DNA from: Paulownia fortunei | Lineage: Eukaryota > Streptophyta > Magnoliopsida > Lamiales > Paulowniaceae | Direction: 5' to 3' | DNA length: 64,000 bases | Assembly: GCA_019321725.1 (NCBI GenBank) | Contig: CM033120.1 | Span: 4,619,341 to 4,683,340, forward strand | Shown here: in pieces, positions 53,601 to 64,000 of the stretch | Position numbering within the stretch: position 1 is the first letter of the stretch | How the letters are laid out: each line of letters starts with the position of its first letter | Made by a program: the position numbers and the translations under genes | The notes under the pieces: generated by a model | What the model saw: the letters and a program-made list of their open reading frames with translations, nothing else | What the model was told of the DNA's origin: nothing | Databases searched by the model: none

Positions 53601-56600
53601 GAGTAATCAAAATCAAATTTTAATATTAAAAATGATATTATGAATATTTTTTTCTTATTTTTTGAAAATTTCAAGTTACAAAGTGCATTTTCTTGCACTG
53701 TATTACTTTATTTTGAACAATTTTATTTAGTAAATTACAATATAGCTAAAAAATAGTATATTCCATATGTATTTTATTATTTAGTATGAGTAATTTATTG
53801 ATTTGAATGGTGTACGTAAAAGTAGTGTGTATCAGTTTATTTATTTAAAGAGTGCATGTGAACAAAAATATTTATTATTTATTTACAATGTATATTTATA
53901 AGTAGTTGATAAAATTATGATTTATGAAATAAACTTCTCTTAGTGTATATTTTAGGATTTTATTATTATTTTTAATTATTATATGTAATTTATTCATTTA
54001 AATGTTGTACATAAATAGTGTATATTTAGAATTTTGTTCAATATGAAATGTTGTGATTTTATTTATAATTATATTTAATATCAGTATTTTAATTATTTAA
54101 ATGGTGTATGTGAATAAAGTATTTATTATTTATTTACTATGTATATTACTGAGTAATCAAAATCAAATTTTAATTTAAAATTCTATAGATATTGTACTTA
54201 TTTTGTGTTTTTTGAAAATTTGAAGTTACAAAGTTCATTTCTTGCATTGTATTACTTCATTTTTAACAATTGTATTTTAGTAACATTACAATATATTAAG
54301 AAATAGTATATTCTATATGTATTTTATTTACTTAGTATGAGTAATTTATTGATTTGAAGTGTACATAAAGTAGTGTGTACCATTTTATTTATTTAAAGAG
54401 TTCATGTGAACAAAAATATTTATTATTTATTTACAATGATATTTTATATACGTAGTTGATAAAATTATGATTTATGAATTAACTTCTTAGTGTATATTTT
54501 TTATTTGATAATTTTTTTTATTTAATATTAGTAATTTATAGATTTGAATGTTGTACGTAAAATAGTGTATATTAGATTTTGTTCAATATGAAATATTGCG
54601 TTATTTATAATTATATTTAATATCAGTATTTTATTTATTTAAATGGTGTATGTGAATAAAGTATTTATTATTTATTTACTATGTATATTACTTCAGTAAT
54701 CCAAATCAAAATTTAAATTAAAAATTCTATAGATATTGTACATTTTATTTTGTGTTTTTGAAAATTTCAAGTTACAAAGTGTATTTTTTTGCATTGTATT
54801 ATTTTTATTTTGAAAATTTGTATTTTAGTAAAATTAAAATATAACTAAAAAAGAGATATTATATGAGTATTTTATTTATTTACTATGATAATTTATTGAT
54901 TTGAATGGTGTACGTAAATTAGTGCGTATCATTTTATTTATTTAAAGAGTTCATTTGAACAAAAATATTTATATTTATTTACAATGTATATTTTATATAC
55001 GTAGTTGATAAAATTATGATTTATGAAATAAACTTCTCTTAGTGTATATTTTAGGATGTTATTATTATTTTTATTTGTTATATGTAATTTATTGATTTAA
55101 ATGTTGTACGTAAAGTAGTGTATATTTAGAATTTTGTTCAATATGAAATATTGCGATTTTATTTATAATTATATTTAATATCAGTATTTTATTATTTAAA
55201 TGGTGTATGTGAATAAAGTATTTATTATTTATTTACTATGTATATTACTTGAGTAATCCAAATCAAAATTTAAATTTAAAATTCTATAGATATTGTACAT
55301 TTTATTTTGTGTTTTTTGAAAATTTCAAGTTACAAAGTGTATTTTTTTGCATTGTATTATTTTATTTTGAAAATTTATATTTTAGTAACATTAAAATATA
55401 ACTAAAATATAGTATATTATATGAGTATTTTATTTATTTATATGAGTGATTTATTGATTTGAATGGTGTACGTAAAGTAGCGTTTATCATTTTATTTATT
55501 TAAAGAGTTCATGTGAACAAAAATATTTATTATTTATTCACAATGTATATTTTGATATACATAGTTGATAAAATTATGATTTATGAAATAAACTTCTCTT
55601 AGTGTATATTTAATTTTATTATTTTTATTATATGTAATTATTGATTTGAATGGTGTACGAAAAGTAGTGTGTGTCATTTTATTTATTTAAAGAGTGCATG
55701 TGAACAAAAATATTTATTATTTATTTACAATGTATATTTTGTATACGTAGTTGATTTAATAATTATGTTATGAAATAAACTTCTCTTAGTGTAGATTTTA
55801 GGATTTTATTATTATTTTATTTATTATATGTAATTTATTGATTTAATGTTGTACGTAAAGTAGTGGATAATGTTGTGATTTTATTTATAATTATATTTAA
55901 TATCAGTATTTTAATTATTTAAATAGTGTATGTGAATAAAGTATTTATTATTTATTTACTATGTATATTACTTGAGTAATCAAAATCAAATTTTAATTAA
56001 AAATTCTATAGATATTGTACATTTTATTTGTGTTTTTTGAAAATTTGAAGTTACAAAGCGCATTTTCTTGCATTGTATTACTTTATTTTGAACAATTGTA
56101 TTTTAGTAACATTACAATATAGCTAAAAATAGTATATTCTATATGTATTTTATTACTTAGTTGAAAATTTATTGATTTAAATGGTGTACGTAAAGTAGTG
56201 TGTATCATTTTATTTATTTAAGAGTTCATGTGAACAAAAATATTTATTATTTATTTACAATGTATATTTTATATACGTAGTTGATAAAATTATGATTTAT
56301 GAAATAAACTTCTCTTAGTGTATATTTTAGGATTTTATTATTATTTTTATTTTTATATGTAAATTATTGATTTAAATGTTGTACGTAAAGTAGTGTATAT
56401 TTAGAATCTTGTTCAATATGAAATGTTGTGATTTTATTTATAATTATATTTAATATCAGTATTTTAATTATTTAAATGGTGTATGTGAATAAAGTATTTA
56501 TTATTTATTTACTCTGTATATTACTTGAGTAATCAAAATCAAATTTTTAATTTACAAATTCTATAGATATTGTACATTTTATTTTGTGTTTTTTGAAAAT

Positions 56601-58251
56601 TTCAAGTTACAAAGTGTATTTTTTTGCATTGTATTATTTTATTTTGAAAATTTGTATTTTAGTAAAATTAAAATATAACTAAAAAAGAGAATATTATATG
56701 AGTATTTTATTTATTTACTATGAGTAATTTATTGATTTGAATGGCGTACGTAAATTAGTGCGTATCATATTTTATTTATTTAAAGAGTTCATTTGAACAA
56801 AAATATTCATATTTATTTACAATGTATATTTTATATACGTAGTTGATAAAATTATGATTTATGAATAAACTTCTCTTAGTGTATATTTTAGGATGTTATT
56901 ATTATTTTTATTTGTTATATGTAATTTATTGATTTAAATGTTGTACGTAAAGTAGTGTATATTTAGAATTTTGTTCAATATGAAATCTGTGATTTTATTT
57001 ATAATTATATTTAATATCAGTATTTTAATTATTTAAATGGTGTATGTGAATAAAGTATTTATTATTTATTTACTATGTATATTACTTGAGTAATCAAAAT
57101 CAAATTTTTAATTTAAAAATTCTATAGATATTGTACATTTTATTTTGTATTTTTTTGAAAATTTGAAGTTACAAAGTGCATTTTCTTGCATTGTATTACT
57201 TTATTTTGAACAATTGTATTTTAGTAACATTACAATATAGCTGAAAAATAGTATATTTTATATGTATTTTATTTATTTAGTATGAATAATTTATTGATTT
57301 GAATGGTATACGTAAAGTAGTGTGTATCATTTTATTTATTTAAAGATTCATGTCAACAAAAATATTTATTATTTATTTACAATGTATATTTTATATACGT
57401 AGTTGATAAAATTATGATTTATGAAATAAACTTCTCTTGTGTATATTTTAGATTTTATTATTATTTTTATTTATTATATGTAAATTATTGATTTAAATGT
57501 TGTACGTAAAGTAGTGTATATTTAGAATTTTGTTCAATATGAAATGTTGTGATTTTATTTATAATTATATTTAATATCAGTATTTTATTATTTAAATGGT
57601 GTATGTGAATAAAGTATTTATTATTTATTTACTCTGTATATTACTTGAGTAATCAAAATCAAATTTTTAATTTACAAATTCTATAGATATTGTACATTTT
57701 ATTTTGTGTTTTTTGAAAATTTCAAGTTACAAAGTGTATTTTTTTGCATTGTATTATTTTATTTTGAAAATTTGTATTTTAGTAAAATTAAAATATAACT
57801 AAAAAAAGAATATTATATGAGTATTTTATTTATTTACTATGAGTAATTTATTGATTTGAATGGCGTACGTAATTAGTGCGTAATTTTATTTATTAAAGAG
57901 TCATTTGAACAAAAATATTTCATATTTATTTACAATGTATATTTTATATACGTAGTTGATAAAATTATGATTTATGAAATAAACTTCTCTTAGTGTATAT
58001 TTTAGGATGTATTATTATTTTTATTTGTTATATGTAATTTATTGATTAAAATGTTGTACGTAAAGTAGTGTATATTAGAATTTTGTTCAATATGAAATCT
58101 TTGATTTTATTATAATTATATTAATATCAGTATTTTAATTATTTAAATGGTGTATGTGAATAAAGTATTTATTATTTATTTACTATGTATATTACTTGAG
58201 TAATCAAAATCAAATTTTTAATTTAAAAATTCTATAGATATTGTACATTTT
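41610..58251 (+). repeat. Satellite array 3: 197 bp monomer A and about 362 bp variant B
   Basis: Monomer A (marker CTTCTCTTAGTGTATATTTT at 42181, 42378 and 42574) repeats every 196-197 bp. A longer, related unit B (marker AAGTTACAAAGTGCATTTTC) occurs about 22 times, the first near 41908 and the last near 57711. Spacings between B units cluster near 362, 560, 757, 955 and 1350 bp, that is, one B plus zero to five A monomers. The array runs to the assembly gap, so its true length is unknown. No coding frame. Confidence 0.95.
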
Positions 58252-58351
58252 NNNNNNNNNNNNNNNNNNNNNNNNNNNNNNNNNNNNNNNNNNNNNNNNN
58301 NNNNNNNNNNNNNNNNNNNNNNNNNNNNNNNNNNNNNNNNNNNNNNNNNNN
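58252..58351. other. Assembly gap, exactly 100 N
   Basis: A run of 100 N, the customary placeholder for a gap of unknown size. It separates satellite array 3 from sequence that is the reverse complement of the window start. Physical linkage across it is not demonstrated. Confidence 0.99.
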
Positions 58352-58584
58352 CGTATGACTCAAGATCCTATGTAGATGATTGAGTCATGCACCAACAATA
58401 CCTTTAATGAAAAATAAAACTCTTAAAGTAGCTTGTTCAAAGAGAATGAAATAAAGAAAAAAAATAAAAACAATGAAACAAAAATAAAGCAATAAAATTG
58501 TCAAACTAAACTAGACAATCAACTTTGATACCACACAAAAACATAATCCATGACAACGACACCAAAAATTTGATAACCCTAAAA

Positions 58585-59279
58585 TGGTGGTACAAACTGC
58601 AAATGCACGATGTCAACAAGTAATAAAAAGTGAGTAGAGTACCGTATCTCTAAGGAGTGCATATGTAAGTACTGAATATAGATTACTTATGCTATATTCT
58701 TGTCTTCAAATCTTAAGCTCCTCAGTAATAGGTGTGTGTATTCTTAGTGTGTTGTGTGATGAAATATGGAGAAATGTATGTTTTGGGTGGAGAGAAAATG
58801 TGTGTGATAATCTAGGTGTAGTCTGTATGTGGGTGACGAATTGTGTATTTAATTATATATTTTATGTGTTGTTCAAGAAATTATATATAAGCATATATGT
58901 ATTTATCATTTAATAGAGTGTCACATGATGTGTGAGTGTGTAGTAGTGTATAATAAGAAAGATTCTATGTTGCGACGTGTCCCTCAAAATTCCACACCTT
59001 TTTTTAACAGTGGACCACTCACACCGATGCGCGCAAATCAGGCATCGTGGTGCTAAAGGCCCTATTCCTATGGGGTCATGACGCCAAAAGGGGGTGTCGT
59101 GGTACATGAGAAGAGGCTGCTCATTGCCTAATTTTTGACACTCGTGCCTCGGCACGACTAAAGGGGTGTTACGGCATGAGGTCTTCTTCATCAAGCGCCG
59201 TTGTGCAAAATAGGGGATGTCATGGTGCCAACCAAAAATCGATCTCTACTTAATTTTTGGCACTGGTGTTGTGACACGA
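58585..59279 (-). repeat. Athila-like 5' LTR, right copy
   Basis: Mirror of 2601-3295, with the same internal deletion. 58352-58584 is the mirror of the leader and carries the decayed primer-binding site at 58548-58565. The copy stops at the gap about 75 bp before the gag start would be reached. Confidence 0.7.
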
Positions 59280-59644
59280 TGTGATACCCAAGCCTCTCAC
59301 TACTTACTTGGCTAAATATGATTCATGCATTTCATGTTAATTGCGTGCTATTTACATTTATATTGACATCGTATAATTCATTTTATTTTATACGACATTC
59401 TTAATCATTAAACTTAATTTTGAAGCTCTCACACGATATTGATTATCGCATCCCCTAACCTAAATGGTCAATTCTACATTAGGATAAGAAGAAAATTAGG
59501 TATCAATATGATGAATATTACTAGGTTACACGTTATAACTTTATAAGTGTTAAAAGGTATCACTAGTAAGTTTATATGGTTTAATTTGATTTGATCAAGT
59601 TATTTCAAAAGTATATATTTGTAAATTACATACTTGATCAATTT
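59280..59644 (+). repeat. Truncated 5' LTR of the right Tekay-like element
   Basis: Begins TGTGATACCCAAGCCTCTC and matches the 3' LTR at 62889 (TGTGATGCTCAAGCCTCTC). Relative to that LTR it keeps about 91 bp (roughly 59411-59501) that the 3' copy has lost. It is cut off near 59644, where gag zinc-knuckle sequence begins. Confidence 0.75.
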
Positions 59645-62600
59645 ATTACATATTAAACATGAAGGAAAAAAAGACCAACAATAAGAAGGTCGAAGTAAGA
59701 GGCCATAAATCGAATGAGGAGAAGCACCAATGCCAAAAGTTGTGCATTAGAAATGTGGTAATCAACATACTAGAGGCTGCTCTACAGATACCAGGACATG
59801 CTTTCGATGCGAAATTCCGGGACATATTGCTAAATTTTTCCCAAGTAAACAAAATCACACTGGCTAAAGGAATGTGCCAGGTAGGGTGTTCACCATTACT
59901 AGGGCTGATGCAGAGGTAAATCTATCGGTGGTGACAAGTGAACTTTATATTTCTAGTGTTCCAACACTTGTGTTATTTGATTATGGAGCCATGCATTCAT
60001 TTGCATCCGCTGAGTATGGGAAGAGACTGGGTAGAATACTAGATGTAGCAGAAATCAGTTATAGTGTAATAGTCCCCTCTGGAGATGCTGACAGATCGAT
60101 CAGATTTTGAGAGTTTGTGTTATACCTATTGAAGGTAGAGAATTATATGCTAATCTAATTATGCTAGATATGAACGATTACAATGTCATTTTAGGCATGA
60201 ATTAACTGTCAAAGTATAGGGCTATTATCGACTGTAAGGAAAAAACAGTGACATTTCAACTTTCTGAGAAAGAGTCTTTCACATTTGCAAGAATTCTGAA
60301 GAGTTTTAGATTCCCTGTGATTTCAGCAGTGAAGGCGCAACTATTACTCGATGCTGGTTGCAAAGGGTACTTGGCGAGTGTCATGAGCATTGAGGAACAA
60401 CACCTACCAACTCTTAGTGAAATATAAGTGGTGCGGGAATATACTGAAGTATTCCCAGATGATCTTTCGGGGTTGCCACCAGATTGTGAAATAGAGTTTA
60501 TTATCGACATACAATCAGGAATATCTTCAATTTCTAAAACTCCCTATAAAATGGCCCCCTTGGAGTTGAAAAAATTAAAAGTATAATTACAGGAGTTGTG
60601 GGATAAGGGATTCATCAGACCGAGATTTTCACCTTAGGAAGCATCGGTTCTACTTGTACATAAGAATAATAGTACCATGAGATTATACATTGATTATCGA
60701 GAGTTGAATAGGGTTACAATTAAGAATAAGTATCCATTACCAAGAATCAATAATTTATTTGACTAGCTTCACGGTACCACAATATTTTTTAAAGATTGAC
60801 TTACACTCTAGGCACCATCAACTGAAAAAAAAGGAAGAGGATATCCTCAAGACGATATTTAGTACCAAATATGGGCACTATGCATTTTTTATGATGTTGT
60901 TCAGATTGATTAATGCTCCAGAAGCATTCATAGATATGATGAACCGAGTATTTAAGGAGTTTCAAGATGAATTCATTATCATGTTCATCAATGACATTCT
61001 AGTTTACTCTAGAACTAAAGAAGAGCATGCCACACATTTGAGACAAGTATTGAAGGTCTTGAAAGTGAAACACTTATATGCCAAATTCAAGAAATACGAA
61101 TTCTGGTTCGATCATGTGGTATTTCTGGGACATGTTATATCAAGAGCGGGAATATCAGTAGATATAAGTAAAGTTGAAGCTATGAACAACTGCATGCAGC
61201 TTACTAATAGTTTTGAGGTGCGTAGTTTTCTGGGTTTAGCTGGATATTAAAAGAGATTCATGGAGGGATTCTCCAAGATTGCTATGCTATTGACACAACT
61301 AACCAAAAAAGGGGTGGCGTTTAGATAGACAGATGTGTGTGAGCGAAATTTCCAAGAGCTGAATCAGAGGTTGACTTCAGCACCTATTCTTTGAATTCCA
61401 TCAGGTACTGGAGGATTTATAATTTACGTTGATGCGTTGAAGAATGGATTGGGAAGTGTACTAATGCAGAATGGTAAAGAAATTGTGTATACATCTAGGC
61501 AACTTAAAGAGTACGAAAAGAATTACCCCATGCAGGACTTGGAACTTGCTGTTGTAGTATTTGAGCTTAAAATATGGAGGCACTATTTATATAATGAACG
61601 GTGCGAGATCTATATGGATCACAAGAGCCTCAAATACTTCTTCATGCAGAAAGAGTTAAATATGCGGTAATAGAGATGGATGGAACTGGTAAAAGATTAT
61701 AATTATGTGATCAATTACCACCCCGGTAGAGCCAACATTATAGCTGATGTGTTGGGCTAAAAATACTTTGCAACCTCTACTTATTCCAAAATGAAAATGG
61801 GAAAGGATCACCATGGATTTCTTAATTGGTTTGTCGAAGACTACTAAAGGTTATGATGCTATTTGGGTTATCGTTGACAAATTGACCAAGTCTATTCATT
61901 TCCTTCCCATATGTTCTACATATTCCATAGATAGCTATGCCCAATTATACACTCCGGATATTATTAGACTTCATGGTGTGCCATTATTTATAGTTTATGA
62001 TAGAGATTTGAGATTTTTGTCTATTTTTTGGAGGGGTTTACACAAAGCATTAGGAACACATTTATCATTACAGAATATCATCCTCTGACGGATAGGCAAT
62101 CTGAATGAACAATACAGACGTTGGAGGTTATGCTTAGAGCCTATGTATTAGACTTCTAGGGTCAATGGAGTAAATTCCTACCTTTGGTGGAGTTTTTGTA
62201 TAACAACAACTATTACACTAACACTGGAATGGCTCCCTATGAAGCATTGTATGGTAAAAAGTGTAGGTCTCCGATACACTTGGATGAAGTTGGTGAAAAT
62301 AAACTTTTAGGCCTAGATATGATTCAAGAGATGACAGAAGCTATGTCACAGATTTAATAAAGAATGAAAACTACCCAAAATTAGTAGAAAAGTTATGCAG
62401 ATCGATGAAGAAGGGTACTAGAGTTTGCGATAGAATATCAGGTGTTTTTGAAAGTAGCACCAATGAAGAGCCTCATGCAGTTTGGGAAGAAAGGGAAATT
62501 GAGTCCGAGATACATTTGCCCATTCTCTATGAATGAAATAATTGGTGATGTTGCTTACAGACTGGGCCTGTCGGCATTTATGTCCCAAATATATAATATA

Positions 62601-62849
62601 TTTCATGTGTCTATAATGAGGAAATGTATTTCTAATCCCTCTCATATTCTGAAGAATGAACCAGTGGAATTAAAGGCATATTTGATCTATGAAGAAAAGC
62701 CTATATAGGTTTTGTTACGGGAAGTGAAACAGCTGAAAAATAATCAAATTCCATTGGTTAAAGTGTTATGGAGAAACCATTCGATAGAAGAGGCCACTTA
62801 GGAAAGAGAGGATGAATTGAGAACTAAATATCCTGAACTTTTTCAATAA
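59645..62849 (+). pseudogene. Ty3/gypsy (Tekay/Del-like) gag-pol remnant, right copy, complete to its end
   Basis: Domain order: zinc knuckle near 59800 (CFRCEIPGHIAKFF, final Cys replaced by Phe), protease (LFDYGAMHSF, 59874-60110), reverse transcriptase (60440-61250, box FINDILVYS), RNase H (61437-61670), integrase core (from 61813: MDFLIGLSKTTKGYDAIW, VYDRDLRF, then YHPLTDRQSE near 62077) and a C-terminal region with LSPRYICPF and a chromodomain-like tail (IPLVKVLWRNH near 62749). It ends YPELFQ and a stop at 62847-62849. Stops interrupt every domain and there are frameshifts near 60105 and 61790. The H2C2 integrase zinc region, normally between the RNase H tail and MDF, is missing at about 61763-61775. 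Most of gag is also missing. Inactive. Confidence 0.9.
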
Positions 62850-62875
62850 GTGAAATTTTGGAGATGAAATTTTAT

Positions 62876-62887
62876 AAGGAGGGAAGG
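62876..62887 (+). other. Polypurine tract of the Tekay-like element
   Basis: AAGGAGGGAAGG lies two bases from the TG that opens the 3' LTR, the expected place for plus-strand priming. It is well preserved compared with the coding region. Confidence 0.8.
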
Positions 62888-62888
62888 A

Positions 62889-63945
62889 TGTGATGCTCAA
62901 GCCTCTCACTACTCACCTAGCTAAATATGATTCATGCATTACATGTTAATTGCGTGCTATTTGTATTTATATTGACATCATACAATTTATTTTATTTTAT
63001 ACGACATTCTTAATCATTATCAATATGATGAATATTACTAGGTTACACGTTATAAATTTTGAATTGTTAAAGGTATCACTAGTAAGTTTATACGGTTTAA
63101 TTTGATTTGATCAAGTTATTTCAAAAGTATATATTTGTAAATTGCATTCTTGGGATATTAGACATGATATTACATGATTTAAATATCATATTACAAGGTT
63201 CATATATGTTTGTGATTATAGAACTTCAAATTATACAGTTATGCAAGAATCGATGGTTTATCAGGTGAAAAATGGAATGAACAGTTAGAAAATTAGCTTA
63301 GAAATTACCTATGGAATTGAATGGTGATTAAGATACATTGCAAACAAGTAAAAGCACAATAAAACACACTTGATTAGGGCTGCATAAGGTGAGTAAAAAT
63401 TATTTTTAACCACAACTTGCCACCCCATGCTTTCTTATTATGCTTAAGCAAGCATCTCAAGCTAACACCTCAAACCCTTCACCCTTAAGCCACGACCAGA
63501 CTTCATTTTAAGAAATTTTCAGCTTCTAAACACACTCCTTGAGGTCTCCAAGTACTTCAAAGTAATCCAAAGTTGAAATAAAATCAAGAAAAACAAAGGA
63601 GAAGTGATAACAATCAACTTGAACCTCAAAATCTGCATAGGTGAGCATTTCTTGTGGTTTTGGATATGGTTTTCTGATTTTTGAAGGGTTTATGATTTAT
63701 TAAGCTTTAAATATTGTTTATAAAGATTTTAGGATTTTATTTGTTGGGTCATGGTGCACAAAATAAGGATTTTTGATTGCAAATACGTAGTAGAAATTAC
63801 TTGTGATAGAAATTATAACCTTGCTGTTTTGTTGTCTTTAAGGCTTCAAAAATGCATGAAATATTGAATAAAACCTATAATTATCAGCATAAATATTTTT
63901 ATATATGAGATAATATTATTGGAATGAATTTTCATAGGTTAGAAA
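62889..63945 (+). repeat. 3' LTR of the Tekay-like element, end uncertain
   Basis: The first 260 bp or so align with the 5' LTR at 59280-59640, minus a deletion of about 91 bp. From about 63150 there is no 5' partner, because that LTR is truncated. Long LTRs are usual in this lineage, and non-coding sequence continues to 63945 without a gene, so I assign it to the LTR provisionally. A copia LTR end begins at 63946. Confidence 0.55.
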
Positions 63946-64000
63946 TGTTGCCTTCGCTATAATCGTAGGGGTATACGCAGCGGAAAATTAAATTTTTTAT
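63946..64000 (-). repeat. Copia LTR terminus at the window edge
   Basis: Read on the plus strand, TGTTGCCTTCGCTATAATCG and the following GCGGAAAATTAAATTTTTT match 22301-22350 (TGTTGGGTTCGCTATAATCA, AAAAATTAAATTTTTTT). It is thus the end of a copia LTR on the minus strand. It is cut by the window edge. Confidence 0.6.

Larger units (their letters stand above)
58352..61879 (-). repeat. Inverted duplicate of 1-3528
   Basis: Any position x here pairs with 61880 minus x on the other strand. Nine open-frame pairs spread across the block give the same sum and the same translation, and non-coding stretches compared by eye are identical. There is therefore no net indel over 3528 bp. The block covers a junction between two unrelated retroelements, so it cannot be two independent insertions. 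It starts directly at the N gap and ends only because the window starts. Confidence 0.97.

Noticed and set aside
23075..58251. Regularly spaced repeats considered as CRISPR-like or as a coding repeat protein
   Set aside because: Units are long, contiguous and AT-rich with no unique spacers and no cas genes; the context is a plant nuclear satellite. No long open frame passes through.
1..61879. A natural giant palindrome or foldback transposon spanning the window
   Set aside because: The right arm begins at an artificial 100-N gap, and the arms are parts of two ordinary nested retroelements with no terminal structure. Kept as a finding but not as a foldback element.
59645..62849. Possible endogenous pararetrovirus (caulimovirus) RT and RNase H
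   Set aside because: An integrase core with YHPLTDRQSE, a chromodomain-like tail, a polypurine tract and LTRs place it in Ty3 retrotransposons.

Overview
The window looks like nuclear DNA from a flowering plant, probably a eudicot. It is AT-rich, gene-poor and repeat-dominated. The supports are a LOB-domain (LBD) transcription factor gene, an exon of a plant NLR resistance gene, and three plant LTR-retrotransposon lineages: a Tekay/Del-like Ty3 chromovirus, an Athila/Tat-like Ty3 element and Ty1/copia elements. Species cannot be named from the sequence alone.

Layout. 1-15150 is a nest of decayed retrotransposons. A minus-strand Tekay-like element (1-2600) abuts an Athila-like element (2601-8926). 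The Athila-like element itself appears to interrupt a copia RNase H region (8928-9122). Copia LTR, pol and LTR remains follow (9203-15150). 15151-22670 is an island with one convincing intact gene, the LBD gene at 16226-17267 (two exons), plus anonymous AT-rich sequence, an inverted repeat enclosing a degenerate minisatellite (18960-20780), and a collapsed minus-strand copia element (21045-22670). 22710-23078 is one LRR-coding exon of an RPS2-like NLR gene on the minus strand.

23075-58251 is about 35 kb of satellite DNA in three adjoining arrays. Array 1 has a 1.79 kb unit (about 6.5 copies). Array 2 has a 1.23-1.32 kb unit (about 5.3 copies) and looks like a distant relative of array 1 in the opposite orientation. 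Array 3 is built from a 197 bp monomer and a roughly 362 bp variant. A 38 bp palindrome marks the boundary between arrays 2 and 3.

58252-58351 is a run of exactly 100 N, a conventional scaffold gap. Sequence after the gap (58352-61879) is the reverse complement of 1-3528. Paired coordinates always sum to 61880, and no mismatch or indel was found where I compared. The right copy then continues through the rest of the Tekay-like element to its 3' LTR (62889 on) and a second copia LTR end (63946-64000). The simplest reading is that one locus is represented twice, as a duplicated or alternate-haplotype contig placed in inverted orientation. A true recent inverted duplication is the alternative.

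Function. Only the LBD gene is likely to be a working protein-coding gene. The retroelement coding regions carry stops, frameshifts, missing domains and altered catalytic residues. I saw no convincing tRNA or rRNA gene, no CRISPR array, and no new multi-gene system. The most informative features are the satellite block and its boundaries, and the inverted duplication across the gap.
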